DNA of 7,536 nucleotides, taken from contig QMMS01000219.1 in NCBI GenBank assembly GCA_003647375.1, positions 1 through 7,536 of the forward strand. Direction: 5' to 3'. This document shows, in pieces, positions 1 to 6,106 of this stretch. Numbering within the stretch: position 1 is the stretch's first letter; the number at the start of each line of letters is the position of its first letter. The stretch is from Deltaproteobacteria bacterium (GTDB taxonomy: Bacteria; Desulfobacterota; Desulfobacteria; Desulfobacterales; B30-G6). A program made the position numbers and the translations under genes. The notes below the pieces were generated by a model, which saw only the letters and a program-made list of their open reading frames with translations, did not search any database and had not been told where the DNA came from.

Positions 1-1
1 G

Positions 2-769
2 GAACACGACAGTGGGCAGATTGCCGTGTCGAACGAAGAGTGGGGCGTTCAAAAAACAGATGCACGGCTCGTGGGATCGCTGACCGAGTTCAAAACTGCC
101 GACACACTTCTCAATCGTTCCCTCCATTATGCCCAGTATGGCTGCTATACCGGGAACCTGACCGGAGCGATTTACGGTGGATGGTGCGGCGGCTCCGAGG
201 GAACGGCAGTGACCACGGTTGCATACAGTCTTATCGGCCTGGTTATTCACGGTGCTATTTTCAATCAGCACTTTCCATTTCATTTGAATTACGGTTCCAA
301 CACCACCCGGGAGCTGTTGTGGCCCATCGCCATGGCAGGGCAGGCACTTGCCAGAAACAGCAAGTTGCTGCATACTTCCAATGGATTTGCCAATGCCGGT
401 CCCATGACTGAAATGTTGTTCCGGGAAACCGCGGTTCATGCCATGGTCTCGACGGTTACCGGATGGCATCTGTGGGAGATGGCTTCGACCCGCAACAAAT
501 ATAAAAATCGTGCAACGCCGCTGGAAGCCAGAATCGGCATGGAGGTCGGTCATGCCGTCGCGTGCCAGGGCTTGTCCCGGGCTGAAGTCAATGTTATTGC
601 CAAAAATTTACTGGCAAAATACGAGGACCATGCGGCGGACGCCCCCATCGGGTGTGAGTATCATGAATGTTACGATGTCGCCAAAGCTGTGCCGACCCAG
701 GAACATTTCGATATGTACCGCAGAATAAAAGATGAAATCGCAGATATGGGAATTGAATTTCCGTACTAA
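2..769 (+). CDS. mtmB: Monomethylamine methyltransferase, MtmB family, C-terminal part (5' end outside window)
   Basis: Family role: transfers a methyl group from monomethylamine to a cognate corrinoid protein in the cytoplasm. The frame is open from base 2 with no start of its own. The GTG at 26 lies inside conserved sequence and is not a real start. About 255 residues are visible, against roughly 458 for archaeal MtmB, so this is the C-terminal half. Matches recalled from the family are YGSNTTRE (archaeal WGSTNTRE), NAGPMTEMLFRE (CAGPCTEMCLLE), ATPLEARIGMEVGHAVACQGLSR (TTGMEARMMGEVARATAGVEIS), EVNVI, and ECYDV near the C-terminus. In archaeal MtmB the pyrrolysine lies about half a dozen codons upstream of the first residue seen here, so the codon that would settle Pyl use is just outside. 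The gene ends in TAA. The cognate corrinoid protein is not in the window. The MetH-activation-like and MtbA-like genes downstream support a methylamine role. The family call is firm; the exact substrate is less so. Confidence 0.87.
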   Translation, partial: EHDSGQIAVSNEEWGVQKTDARLVGSLTEFKTADTLLNRSLHYAQYGCYTGNLTGAIYGGWCGGSEGTAVTTVAYSLIGLVIHGAIFNQHFPFHLNYGSNTTRELLWPIAMAGQALARNSKLLHTSNGFANAGPMTEMLFRETAVHAMVSTVTGWHLWEMASTRNKYKNRATPLEARIGMEVGHAVACQGLSRAEVNVIAKNLLAKYEDHAADAPIGCEYHECYDVAKAVPTQEHFDMYRRIKDEIADMGIEFPY

Positions 770-811
770 AATAAAATCGCGTTGCGATTTTATTGGACGC
801 GGCTGCGCCGC
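770..811. repeat. Tandem small hairpins after mtmB
   Basis: An 11-bp perfect stem (AATAAAATCGC at 770-780 with GCGATTTTATT at 784-794, loop GTT) is followed four bases later by a 5-bp GC stem (GCGGC at 799-803 with GCCGC at 807-811, loop TGC). The first stem starts one base after the mtmB stop codon. No T-run follows, so it is not a textbook intrinsic terminator, although it may end or process the transcript. A close relative of the first hairpin occurs at 6384-6406, which suggests a small dispersed palindromic repeat family. The remaining bases up to the next gene (812-861) show nothing else clear. Confidence 0.65.
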
Positions 812-861
812 TATATTAGAGCCGAAACATGTGGTTTCTCACGTCTGTTTGAGACACAACC

Positions 862-1611
862 GTGATCGTTATGCTGAAAAGTCTAATAACTGATGAAATG
901 TTCGATGCAGGCGATTTGTCGACGGTGAGAATTGGAATCGATCCGGAAGATATCAGGCCGTCACCTGAGGCTGTTGCTCGCTACTTCGGGGGTCCGGATT
1001 ATCAAATGACCCCGGAGACGCATCAACGGGTATGCCAGGGAATCCAGCAGGCCGTGGAGATGGTAAAAGCGATTTTGTGCTATCGAGCGATCCCGATAGA
1101 TAAGATTGAAAAAGAATGTGGAATCGTTTTATCAGAGGGCGCGTATACGGATATTCTTCCTGACAGTACGGATGCTCACGCCCGATATTTTGCCGTTTAT
1201 GTCGGCACCCTGGGGAGTGCCCTCGAGACGATGTGCGGGGATTTGGCAAAGCGCAACAGCATATACCAATCCCTGCTGCTGGATGCCGTTGGTACGGCAA
1301 TGCTGGATACCATGGGATTGATATGCAATGACATGGTTGAGAAGCATTCACAACAGATGGGCCTTTTCACAGGATGTCGATTGGGTCCGGGTTTGAACGG
1401 AATTGCCCTGGAAAGCCAAGCCCTGTTATTCGACCTGTTGGGCGGTGAATCCGCTGGTGTGCATTTGAATGAAGCATTTATCATGCAGCCGGCAAAATCG
1501 ATATCAGGGTTTGTCGTATACAGTGATTCAGAGCAGCGGAAACGTCCGGGCAGTAAATGCCTGCAATGCGAGATGAAGCACTGCCAGTTTAGGTCTACAC
1601 AATATAAATGA
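862..1611 (+). CDS. MetH activation-domain-like protein, putative corrinoid reactivation or accessory factor
   Basis: The 249-residue product resembles the C-terminal activation domain of B12-dependent methionine synthase. That domain binds S-adenosylmethionine and lets an oxidised Co(II) corrinoid be reductively remethylated. The clearest match is residues 173-217: RLGPGLNG, then a helix, then GVHLNEAFIMQPAKSISGF, which corresponds to the family pattern GxxLxExxxMxPxKSVSG. An unusual tail follows with Cys233, Cys236 and Cys241 (CLQCEMKHC), which could bind a metal or Fe-S cluster. Stand-alone proteins of this kind occur beside corrinoid methyltransferases, so reactivating the MtmB or MtbA corrinoid partner is a reasonable inference. 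The start is uncertain: GTG at 862 is the first after a stop at 850, ATG at 871 is an alternative, and neither has a strong Shine-Dalgarno sequence. The TGA stop at 1609-1611 shares its last base with the repeat that follows. It is not RamA-like, since the CxxC-ferredoxin motifs of RamA are absent. Confidence 0.75.
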   Translation: MIVMLKSLITDEMFDAGDLSTVRIGIDPEDIRPSPEAVARYFGGPDYQMTPETHQRVCQGIQQAVEMVKAILCYRAIPIDKIEKECGIVLSEGAYTDILPDSTDAHARYFAVYVGTLGSALETMCGDLAKRNSIYQSLLLDAVGTAMLDTMGLICNDMVEKHSQQMGLFTGCRLGPGLNGIALESQALLFDLLGGESAGVHLNEAFIMQPAKSISGFVVYSDSEQRKRPGSKCLQCEMKHCQFRSTQYK

Positions 1612-1687
1612 AGGGTTCAAGGATCCAAGGGGTCGAGGGTTCGAGTGAACTTCTTGACCCCTTGAATCCTGGACCCCTCGAACCCTT
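1611..1687. repeat. Intergenic inverted repeat with AAGGGTTC / GAACCCTT ends
   Basis: Terminal arms are AAGGGTTC (1611-1618) and GAACCCTT (1680-1687). Inside, 1621-1634 (GGATCCAAGGGGTC) pairs with 1656-1669 (GACCCCTTGAATCC) with one mismatch. The right side carries a few extra bases as a bulge, and a minor GTTC/GAAC stem lies in the loop. As RNA it would fold into a long hairpin. It abuts the stop codon of the upstream gene, which is typical of dispersed palindromic repeats, and it may act as a terminator or transcript stabiliser. Confidence 0.7.
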
Positions 1688-1768
1688 TCTCTCAACGAAT
1701 TGGGAGAAGAACTATATGTTTCAGCTAGCCCTCGATATTGATTTTATACGGGGGTAAATCCATATTAT

Positions 1769-1775
1769 AAAGGAG
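1769..1775 (+). promoter_or_regulatory. Strong Shine-Dalgarno fixing the start of the selenoprotein gene
   Basis: AAAGGAG at 1769-1775 sits seven bases before the ATG at 1783. This is the strongest ribosome binding site in the window and settles the start of the MtbA-like gene. Confidence 0.75.
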
Positions 1776-1782
1776 TCGTCCC

Positions 1783-2814
1783 ATGGCCAAACAGATGCTT
1801 ATCGACGCCACAAGAGGGAAAAAAACTGAAAAAGCCCCCTGGGTCCCGTATGCTGGTGTCAACTGTGCCTATCTCATCAATGAACGGGCAGACAGATATT
1901 TCAAGGATCCCGATATTCTTGCCAGGGGGGTTGTCCAGGCTGCCAAAACCTATCATGCGGATGGGATTCCCCTGATGTTCGACCTTTCCATAGAAGCGGA
2001 ATCCATCGGATGCGAAGTGGAGTACTGGGAAGACAATGTGCCTTCGGTGAGGACCCATCTCTGCGAAAAGGAGACACCGGAAGAACTCGGATTGGGATTG
2101 TTCACAAAAACGTCCGGAAGGTGGCCGATCATCTTCGAGGCGGCAGCCAAGGTAAAGCCGCAGCTTGATGAGCTGGATTGCGCCATGCTCGGTCTGGCGA
2201 CCGGTCCGTTGACCATGGCTTCCCATCTGGCCGGTGTGCGGATTTTTACGGCTGTTAAAAAAAAGAAGGACTTTGCCCATGCCATTATCGCCTATGCCGG
2301 AAAACTCTGTGCCGAGTCCGCCCGGTTTTATGCGCAAATGGGGTGTGACATCATCGCCATCGTTGACCCTGTGGCGTCTCAGATCCGACCCGAAACTTTT
2401 CAGGAATTCGTTACGCCCAACTGCCAGGAAGCTGTCACGGCGATTCATGATGCCGGTAAGACATCCAGCTTTTTTATCTGCGGGGACTGCACCAAAGTCA
2501 TCGAAGATGTCTGCAAGGTCGGCACCCATGGATTTGCCATCGATGAACAGTTGAATTTGAATTTCGTCCGTGATGTCGCAATGAAATATGGCAAAGGCTT
2601 TGGTGGCAATCTGAAGCTGACCCTTGCACTCAGCCTGGGACTTCTGTCACCCAGAGAAGATGCCCTGATAAGTCTTGCGGCGGGCGGCACCCAGGGATAC
2701 ACATTTGCCCCCGGTTGAGATATCCCATACGATGTTCCGGCGGAACATCTGATCCAGGCTTATGAAGCAAGGGAATGGTACCAAGAGCATTATCCAAGGT
2801 ATCCCGAGCGTTAG
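1783..2814 (+). CDS. MtbA/MtaA-like methylcobamide methyltransferase (UroD superfamily), selenoprotein with in-frame TGA
   Basis: Family role: moves a methyl group from a methyl-corrinoid protein to a thiol (coenzyme M in methanogens) activated by zinc. TGA at 2716-2718 is read here as selenocysteine. With read-through to TAG at 2812-2814 the product is 343 residues (archaeal MtbA is about 339); stopping at TGA gives a truncated 311. Conserved features include the GPLTMASHLAG helix (141-151), DPVAS (195-199), and the C-terminal block GGTQGYTFAPG-U-DIP around residue 312, where homologues have a cysteine zinc ligand. The upstream HxC zinc motif reads Phe231-Ile-Cys233-Gly-Asp-Cys236, so the usual His is missing. 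The distance from Cys233 to Sec312 (79 residues) is close to that between the two zinc cysteines of MtbA. The 31 residues after the TGA look like a genuine family C-terminus and coincide with a SECIS-like hairpin. The acceptor in a bacterium presumably lacking coenzyme M is unknown. Less likely alternative: a recent nonsense mutation. Confidence 0.85.
2716..2749 (+). promoter_or_regulatory. Selenocysteine UGA codon plus bacterial SECIS-like hairpin
   Basis: The TGA at 2716-2718 is followed by a perfect 8-bp stem: GATGTTCC (2731-2738), loop GGC (2739-2741), GGAACATC (2742-2749). If the last C-G pair opens, the apical loop is five bases. Twenty bases separate the TGA from the three-base loop, within the 16-37 window reported for bacterial SECIS elements, and G occupies the start of the loop as SelB recognition usually requires. 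The hairpin is itself coding sequence (DVPAEH), as bacterial SECIS elements are. Confidence 0.82.
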
Positions 2815-2884
2815 CTACAGCAATCAAAGTCAAGCACGTTGAAGGGAGACTGAGGCATTTGGTTATGCTGTTGATATTAAATAT

Positions 2885-3046
2885 TTAAATTCGAAGCACG
2901 AAATTCGAAATTCTAAACAATATCAAAGAACCCAAACTCAAATGCTCGAAACATGCTGCATACGGTTCAACCAATGAGCTGTATTTTGGTCATTTGAGCA
3001 TTCGATATTTGGATTTGTTTCGTATTTCGATATTCGTATTTAGGGT
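2885..3046. repeat. AT-rich intergenic inverted repeat (TTCGAA-type)
   Basis: This fills most of the 291-base gap between the selenoprotein gene and the next gene. The best-paired arms are 2899-2920 and 3015-3036, where the reverse complement matches at 18 of 22 positions by hand count. A shorter inner pair is AATGCTC (2941-2947) with GAGCATT (2996-3002). The arms are built from near-repeats of CGAAATTCGAAA. It has no coding potential and looks like a dispersed palindromic element of a type common between genes in this bacterial group, but the family cannot be named from sequence alone. I see no clear promoter in the gap. Confidence 0.6.
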
Positions 3047-3105
3047 TTAATTAGAGCTGAATCCAATGGATTTGCTCTGTTACTTTACATGGGGGAGCGG
3101 TAACA

Positions 3106-3498
3106 ATGGATAATAAAATACGCATAGACGTTCTTACCCTGGACAGTGTACAGTGTGCGGCATGTGGGTATATGATGGAATCGATTGCCGCGTTGCCGGT
3201 GGATATGCAGGAAGTGATCGAATACAAGGAGTGGTCCATCAAGACAAAAGAGGGTATCGGCACGTTTACGAGACTCAAAGGAAAGGTGCTGCCCACCATA
3301 TGCATTGAAGAGGATTTGGTGTTTCAAAGCATCATCCCCCAGTATGAAGAACTGATCGATGCGCTGGCAGAGCGAGCCGGCAGTGCTGAATTGAGAGAAC
3401 GTATCTTAGCGCTGCGTGATGAAGGTTTTGATTTCGACAATATAAAGGAAAATCTGGATAGAGCCGGTTCCGGTAAGAATTTGCGTACCGATGCTTAA
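3106..3498 (+). CDS. Thioredoxin-fold CxxC protein with C-terminal helical extension
   Basis: The 130-residue cytoplasmic protein has no signal peptide or membrane segment. It opens with a beta-strand (MDNKIRIDVLTL) leading into Cys17-Ala-Ala-Cys20, and has a likely cis-proline at 63 (KVLPTICIEED) after a predicted strand, the layout of the thioredoxin fold. Residues from about 90 form a charged helical tail rich in Glu, Arg and Asp, beyond a minimal thioredoxin fold. The start is well supported: GGGGGAG at 3091-3097 precedes ATG 3106 by eight bases, and no other start exists before the upstream stop at 3058. It lies 26 bases before the flavoprotein gene, so the two are probably co-transcribed. 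Its N-terminus (MxNKIRIxVL) matches that of the second CxxC protein at 5760. Its role as a thiol-disulfide or electron carrier for the flavoprotein is inferred from fold and context. Confidence 0.7.
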   Translation: MDNKIRIDVLTLDSVQCAACGYMMESIAALPVDMQEVIEYKEWSIKTKEGIGTFTRLKGKVLPTICIEEDLVFQSIIPQYEELIDALAERAGSAELRERILALRDEGFDFDNIKENLDRAGSGKNLRTDA

Positions 3499-3524
3499 AT
3501 ATATCTTTTTAATGTGGGGCGGGT

Positions 3525-5693
3525 GTGAAAGAGGCAAACGTTGAGACGAGAAAAGGTCAACCATGTCCGGTGTCCCGATTACGGGCGGATTGCACCTGTT
3601 TGTCACAAACGCAGCTTGCACCCCATTTAAAAAAAGCGATTTTTTCACTGTCTGCTGTTTTGGAAAAAATCTCCCTAGGCAAAGCATTCCCCGAAGACCT
3701 GGATATCGTGGCGTCCGCGGGAGAATATCTGGCATCCTCACAAAATGAAACTGTCGCATCCTTGGGTAAAACAATAGCAACGGTTCTGCTGTCGGAAGGT
3801 TTCTGTATGGACGCTCATATCCGAGACCATATCTGCCTGACAGGCGACTGCGAACCCCTTTCTCCGGCACCGTGTCAATGCGCCTGCCCCGCCGGAATCG
3901 ATGTCGCAAGCTATGTGGCCCTGATTGGACAGGGTAAAGACCGTGAAGCAGTAACGTTGATTCGGGAATCCAACCCTTTTCCATGGGTGTGTGGTCTGGT
4001 ATGTACGCATCCCTGTGAAGCGGCCTGCGTGAGAAAAAATATTGACGCGCCTGTGGCCATCAAGGCCCTTAAAGCCTTTGCCTCCAAAATCGTTCTGGAG
4101 AAGAGTGGTTTTCAAAACCCTGCCAAGGCAGCGAACAACGGCCACAAGGTATGTATTGTGGGTGCCGGGCCATCCGGGCTTAGCGCGGCCTATTATTTAA
4201 CCCTGAAGGGATATGGCGTGACCGTTATCGAAGCCCTGCCGTCCGCCGGTGGGATGATGCGTTTCGGGATACCCAGATACCGGCTTCCCCTTTCGGTTCT
4301 CGATCGAGAAATTTCTTTGATTCAAGATCTGGGTGTTGTCTTTCGTTTCAATAAACGCATGGGAAAGGATATAACGGTTGAAGATTTGATACAGGAGGGT
4401 TTTGAATCCTTCTATGTCGCGACCGGTGCCCAAAAAGGGCTGCAAATGGGGATAAAGGGCGAAGCAGATTTCCCGCAGGTTATGGATGGCATCACTTATT
4501 TACATCTTGCCTCCCTTGGCCGCGCCCCATCAATAGGCCCTCGCGTTGCAGTCGTCGGGGGAGGCAATGTAGCGGTAGATGCTGCGCGAACAGCACTGCG
4601 TCTCGGTTGCAGCGATGTTACTATTCTATACCGACGGACTCGAAACGAAATGCCGGCGCTGAATGAGGAAGTTATCCAGGCCAAGCAGGAGGGTGTACGG
4701 CTGTCATTTTTAAAAATTCCTGTCGAGGTAATGGGGTGCCAAGGAAAAGTGTCTGGAGTTCGTTGTATTGACGCCAGACTTGGCCAACCCGATGAAAGCG
4801 GGAGAAGAAGACCTGTTCCCATACAGAAAAGCCTGCATGTGTTTGAAGTTGATTCCGTCATCCAAGCCATAGGACAGCAATCAGACCGAGATGGGTTTTC
4901 AGCTTTTAATGGCCTGATGTGGACGGAGCGCAGCACGATTAAAACAGATCCTTTGACAGGGCAGACAGGGGATAATAGAGTTTTTGCAGGCGGCGATGCT
5001 GTTACAGGACCTGCCACCATTATCGAGGCTATCGCTTCCGGGAAAATAGCTGCAGATAATATCGATAGATCTTTTCAGGGATTGCCCATGCTGAAAACAC
5101 GACATCTTGCAGCTAGAAGAAAGCAAACCCCTTTTCTTGAAACCACAGCGTTTCAGAAAACATCTCTAACAAGACCGTTGGTTCCTCTGCTTGATGTCGA
5201 GAAAAGAAAGAAGAATTTTGAGCAGGTGGAATTAGCGCTTCCACCGGAGACAGCCAGGACGGAAGCCTTACGGTGTCTCAGATGTGATGTGTGTATTCGG
5301 TGTGGCAGATGCGTGGACGCCTGTCGTGAGAAGTTGGGCTTTGAAGCACTTTTCCTTGGTTACCTTGTCGGCGAGACACCGGGCCCGACCGATTTCAATT
5401 TGACCGACGAAAGATGTATCCTGTGCGGCGCATGTGCTAACATCTGTCCCACGGGTGCTTTGACATTGAAGCATAAAAATGATCAGTGCCTCCTCAGTCT
5501 TTGCGGCACAACGCTCTGCCGGGACAATCTGGTTTACTGCAAAGGGTGCGGCAAAGCACTGGGAGCAGACAGATATATTGCCTATATGGAAAAACAGGTC
5601 CGTCCCTATGGTGTCGAACCGGAAGGCGTACACCTGTGCCGGGTTTGTAAACGGATGACTGCCGAAAAAGAATTCACGAAACAAGTTAATTGA
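3525..5693 (+). CDS. GltD-like FAD/NAD(P) oxidoreductase with multiple Fe-S domains
   Basis: The 722-residue product belongs to the glutamate synthase small subunit / DPYD-type flavoprotein group. Visible modules: residues 35-105 resemble the NuoF C-terminal 4Fe-4S helical domain (AVLEKISLGKAFPEDLDIV) but have lost most of its cysteine ligands. Residues 115-190 form the DPYD-like Fe-S domain (Cys117, 119, 121, 156, 160, 164, 168). Residues 208-240 hold the FAD site GAGPSGLSAA. Residues 340-372 hold a second dinucleotide site, GGGNVAVDAARTALRLG. FAGGDAVTGPATIIEAIASGKIAA (487-510) is the FAD-closing motif. Residues 584-641 carry two 4Fe-4S motifs (C590/593/596/600 and C631/634/637/641). A Cys-rich tail has CKGC (672-675) and CRVC (705-708). 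There is no glutamate synthase large subunit nearby, so amino-acid synthesis is unlikely. Flanking CxxC proteins suggest NAD(P)H-driven reduction of a thiol or Fe-S partner. Start: GTG 3525 is the only start after the stop at 3510 that keeps the N-terminus. Confidence 0.85.
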   Translation: MKEANVETRKGQPCPVSRLRADCTCLSQTQLAPHLKKAIFSLSAVLEKISLGKAFPEDLDIVASAGEYLASSQNETVASLGKTIATVLLSEGFCMDAHIRDHICLTGDCEPLSPAPCQCACPAGIDVASYVALIGQGKDREAVTLIRESNPFPWVCGLVCTHPCEAACVRKNIDAPVAIKALKAFASKIVLEKSGFQNPAKAANNGHKVCIVGAGPSGLSAAYYLTLKGYGVTVIEALPSAGGMMRFGIPRYRLPLSVLDREISLIQDLGVVFRFNKRMGKDITVEDLIQEGFESFYVATGAQKGLQMGIKGEADFPQVMDGITYLHLASLGRAPSIGPRVAVVGGGNVAVDAARTALRLGCSDVTILYRRTRNEMPALNEEVIQAKQEGVRLSFLKIPVEVMGCQGKVSGVRCIDARLGQPDESGRRRPVPIQKSLHVFEVDSVIQAIGQQSDRDGFSAFNGLMWTERSTIKTDPLTGQTGDNRVFAGGDAVTGPATIIEAIASGKIAADNIDRSFQGLPMLKTRHLAARRKQTPFLETTAFQKTSLTRPLVPLLDVEKRKKNFEQVELALPPETARTEALRCLRCDVCIRCGRCVDACREKLGFEALFLGYLVGETPGPTDFNLTDERCILCGACANICPTGALTLKHKNDQCLLSLCGTTLCRDNLVYCKGCGKALGADRYIAYMEKQVRPYGVEPEGVHLCRVCKRMTAEKEFTKQVN

Positions 5694-5697
5694 TTCC

Positions 5698-5717
5698 CGA
5701 TCAGGATGAGCTGATCG
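5698..5717 (+). repeat. Short perfect hairpin after the flavoprotein stop
   Basis: CGATCAG (5698-5704) pairs perfectly with CTGATCG (5711-5717) around the six-base loop GATGAG. It lies four bases past the TGA stop of the flavoprotein gene and about 40 bases before the next start. There is no T-run, so it is not an obvious terminator. It may tune stability or coupling between the two genes. Confidence 0.5.
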
Positions 5718-5759
5718 AGAAAATTCTGCAATGTCGCTGCCATGGTCAGAGGGGGTGTG

Positions 5760-6023
5760 ATGAAAAATAAAATCAGAATAGAGGTTCTGGGGCCCGGCTG
5801 TAAAAACTGTGACGCTCTTTATGGCAACGTGCTTAAATCGATTGAGCAGGCGGGACTGAAAGAAAAGGTTGAAGTGGAGAAGAGACAGGACATCGATTAC
5901 TTTATCAAGATGGGTGTCTTCAGTACGCCGGCCCTGGTCATCGATGGAAGGGTTGTCTCCACGAGTCGGGTGCTCAACCCTGATGAGATCATTAAAATTC
6001 TGGAGAATTGTGGCATCAATTAA
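5760..6023 (+). CDS. Small thioredoxin-fold protein (redox-active disulfide protein 2 type)
   Basis: The 87-residue cytoplasmic protein has the minimal thioredoxin/glutaredoxin-like fold of the TM0979 / redox-active disulfide protein 2 family. Visible features are strand KIRIEVLGPG, then Cys14-Lys-Asn-Cys17, then a helix, then the cis-proline loop GVFSTPALVIDG (Pro57), then a final helix ending in another Cys. The ATG at 5760 is preferred because AGAGGGGG (5748-5755) sits four bases before it and the family starts at this strand. An in-frame ATG at 5742 would add six residues (MVRGGV) but has a poorer ribosome site. The gene follows the flavoprotein gene by 66 bases and likely shares its transcript. 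It is plausibly a dithiol carrier paired with that reductase. The substrate is unknown. Confidence 0.8.
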   Translation: MKNKIRIEVLGPGCKNCDALYGNVLKSIEQAGLKEKVEVEKRQDIDYFIKMGVFSTPALVIDGRVVSTSRVLNPDEIIKILENCGIN

Positions 6024-6106
6024 GGGCTCGAGAATTCGTGGCTCCACAGGTTTAAGTAAAATATTTAAAACGGGTTATTCGGAAAACTTGAGTTCTGGTG
6101 TTTGCC

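Noticed and set aside
26..769. GTG at 26 as the start of a 247-residue protein
   Set aside because: The frame is open to base 2 and the residues before GTG continue the MtmB match, so this is a window-edge artefact.
770..811. Rho-independent terminator
   Set aside because: The first stem is AT-rich and no T-run follows either stem, so it is kept as a hairpin repeat only.
1765..2529. 254-residue open frame on the - strand
   Set aside because: It is a shadow of the MtbA-like gene, with no recognisable motifs and an excellent competing frame on the + strand.
1611..3046. CRISPR array from the regularly patterned intergenic repeats
   Set aside because: There are only single palindromic elements, with no repeat-spacer series and no cas genes.
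3406..3984. 192-residue open frame on the - strand
   Set aside because: It overlaps two well-supported + strand genes and has no family features.
5691..5717. The flavoprotein's TGA stop as a second Sec codon, with the 5698-5717 hairpin as SECIS
   Set aside because: Only 11 bases separate the TGA from the apical loop, too few for a bacterial SECIS. The next in-frame TGA follows after six codons, and the added peptide shows no family motif.
5268..6047. 259-residue open frame on the - strand
   Set aside because: It runs antisense across the 4Fe-4S region and the second CxxC gene, both clearly coding on the + strand.
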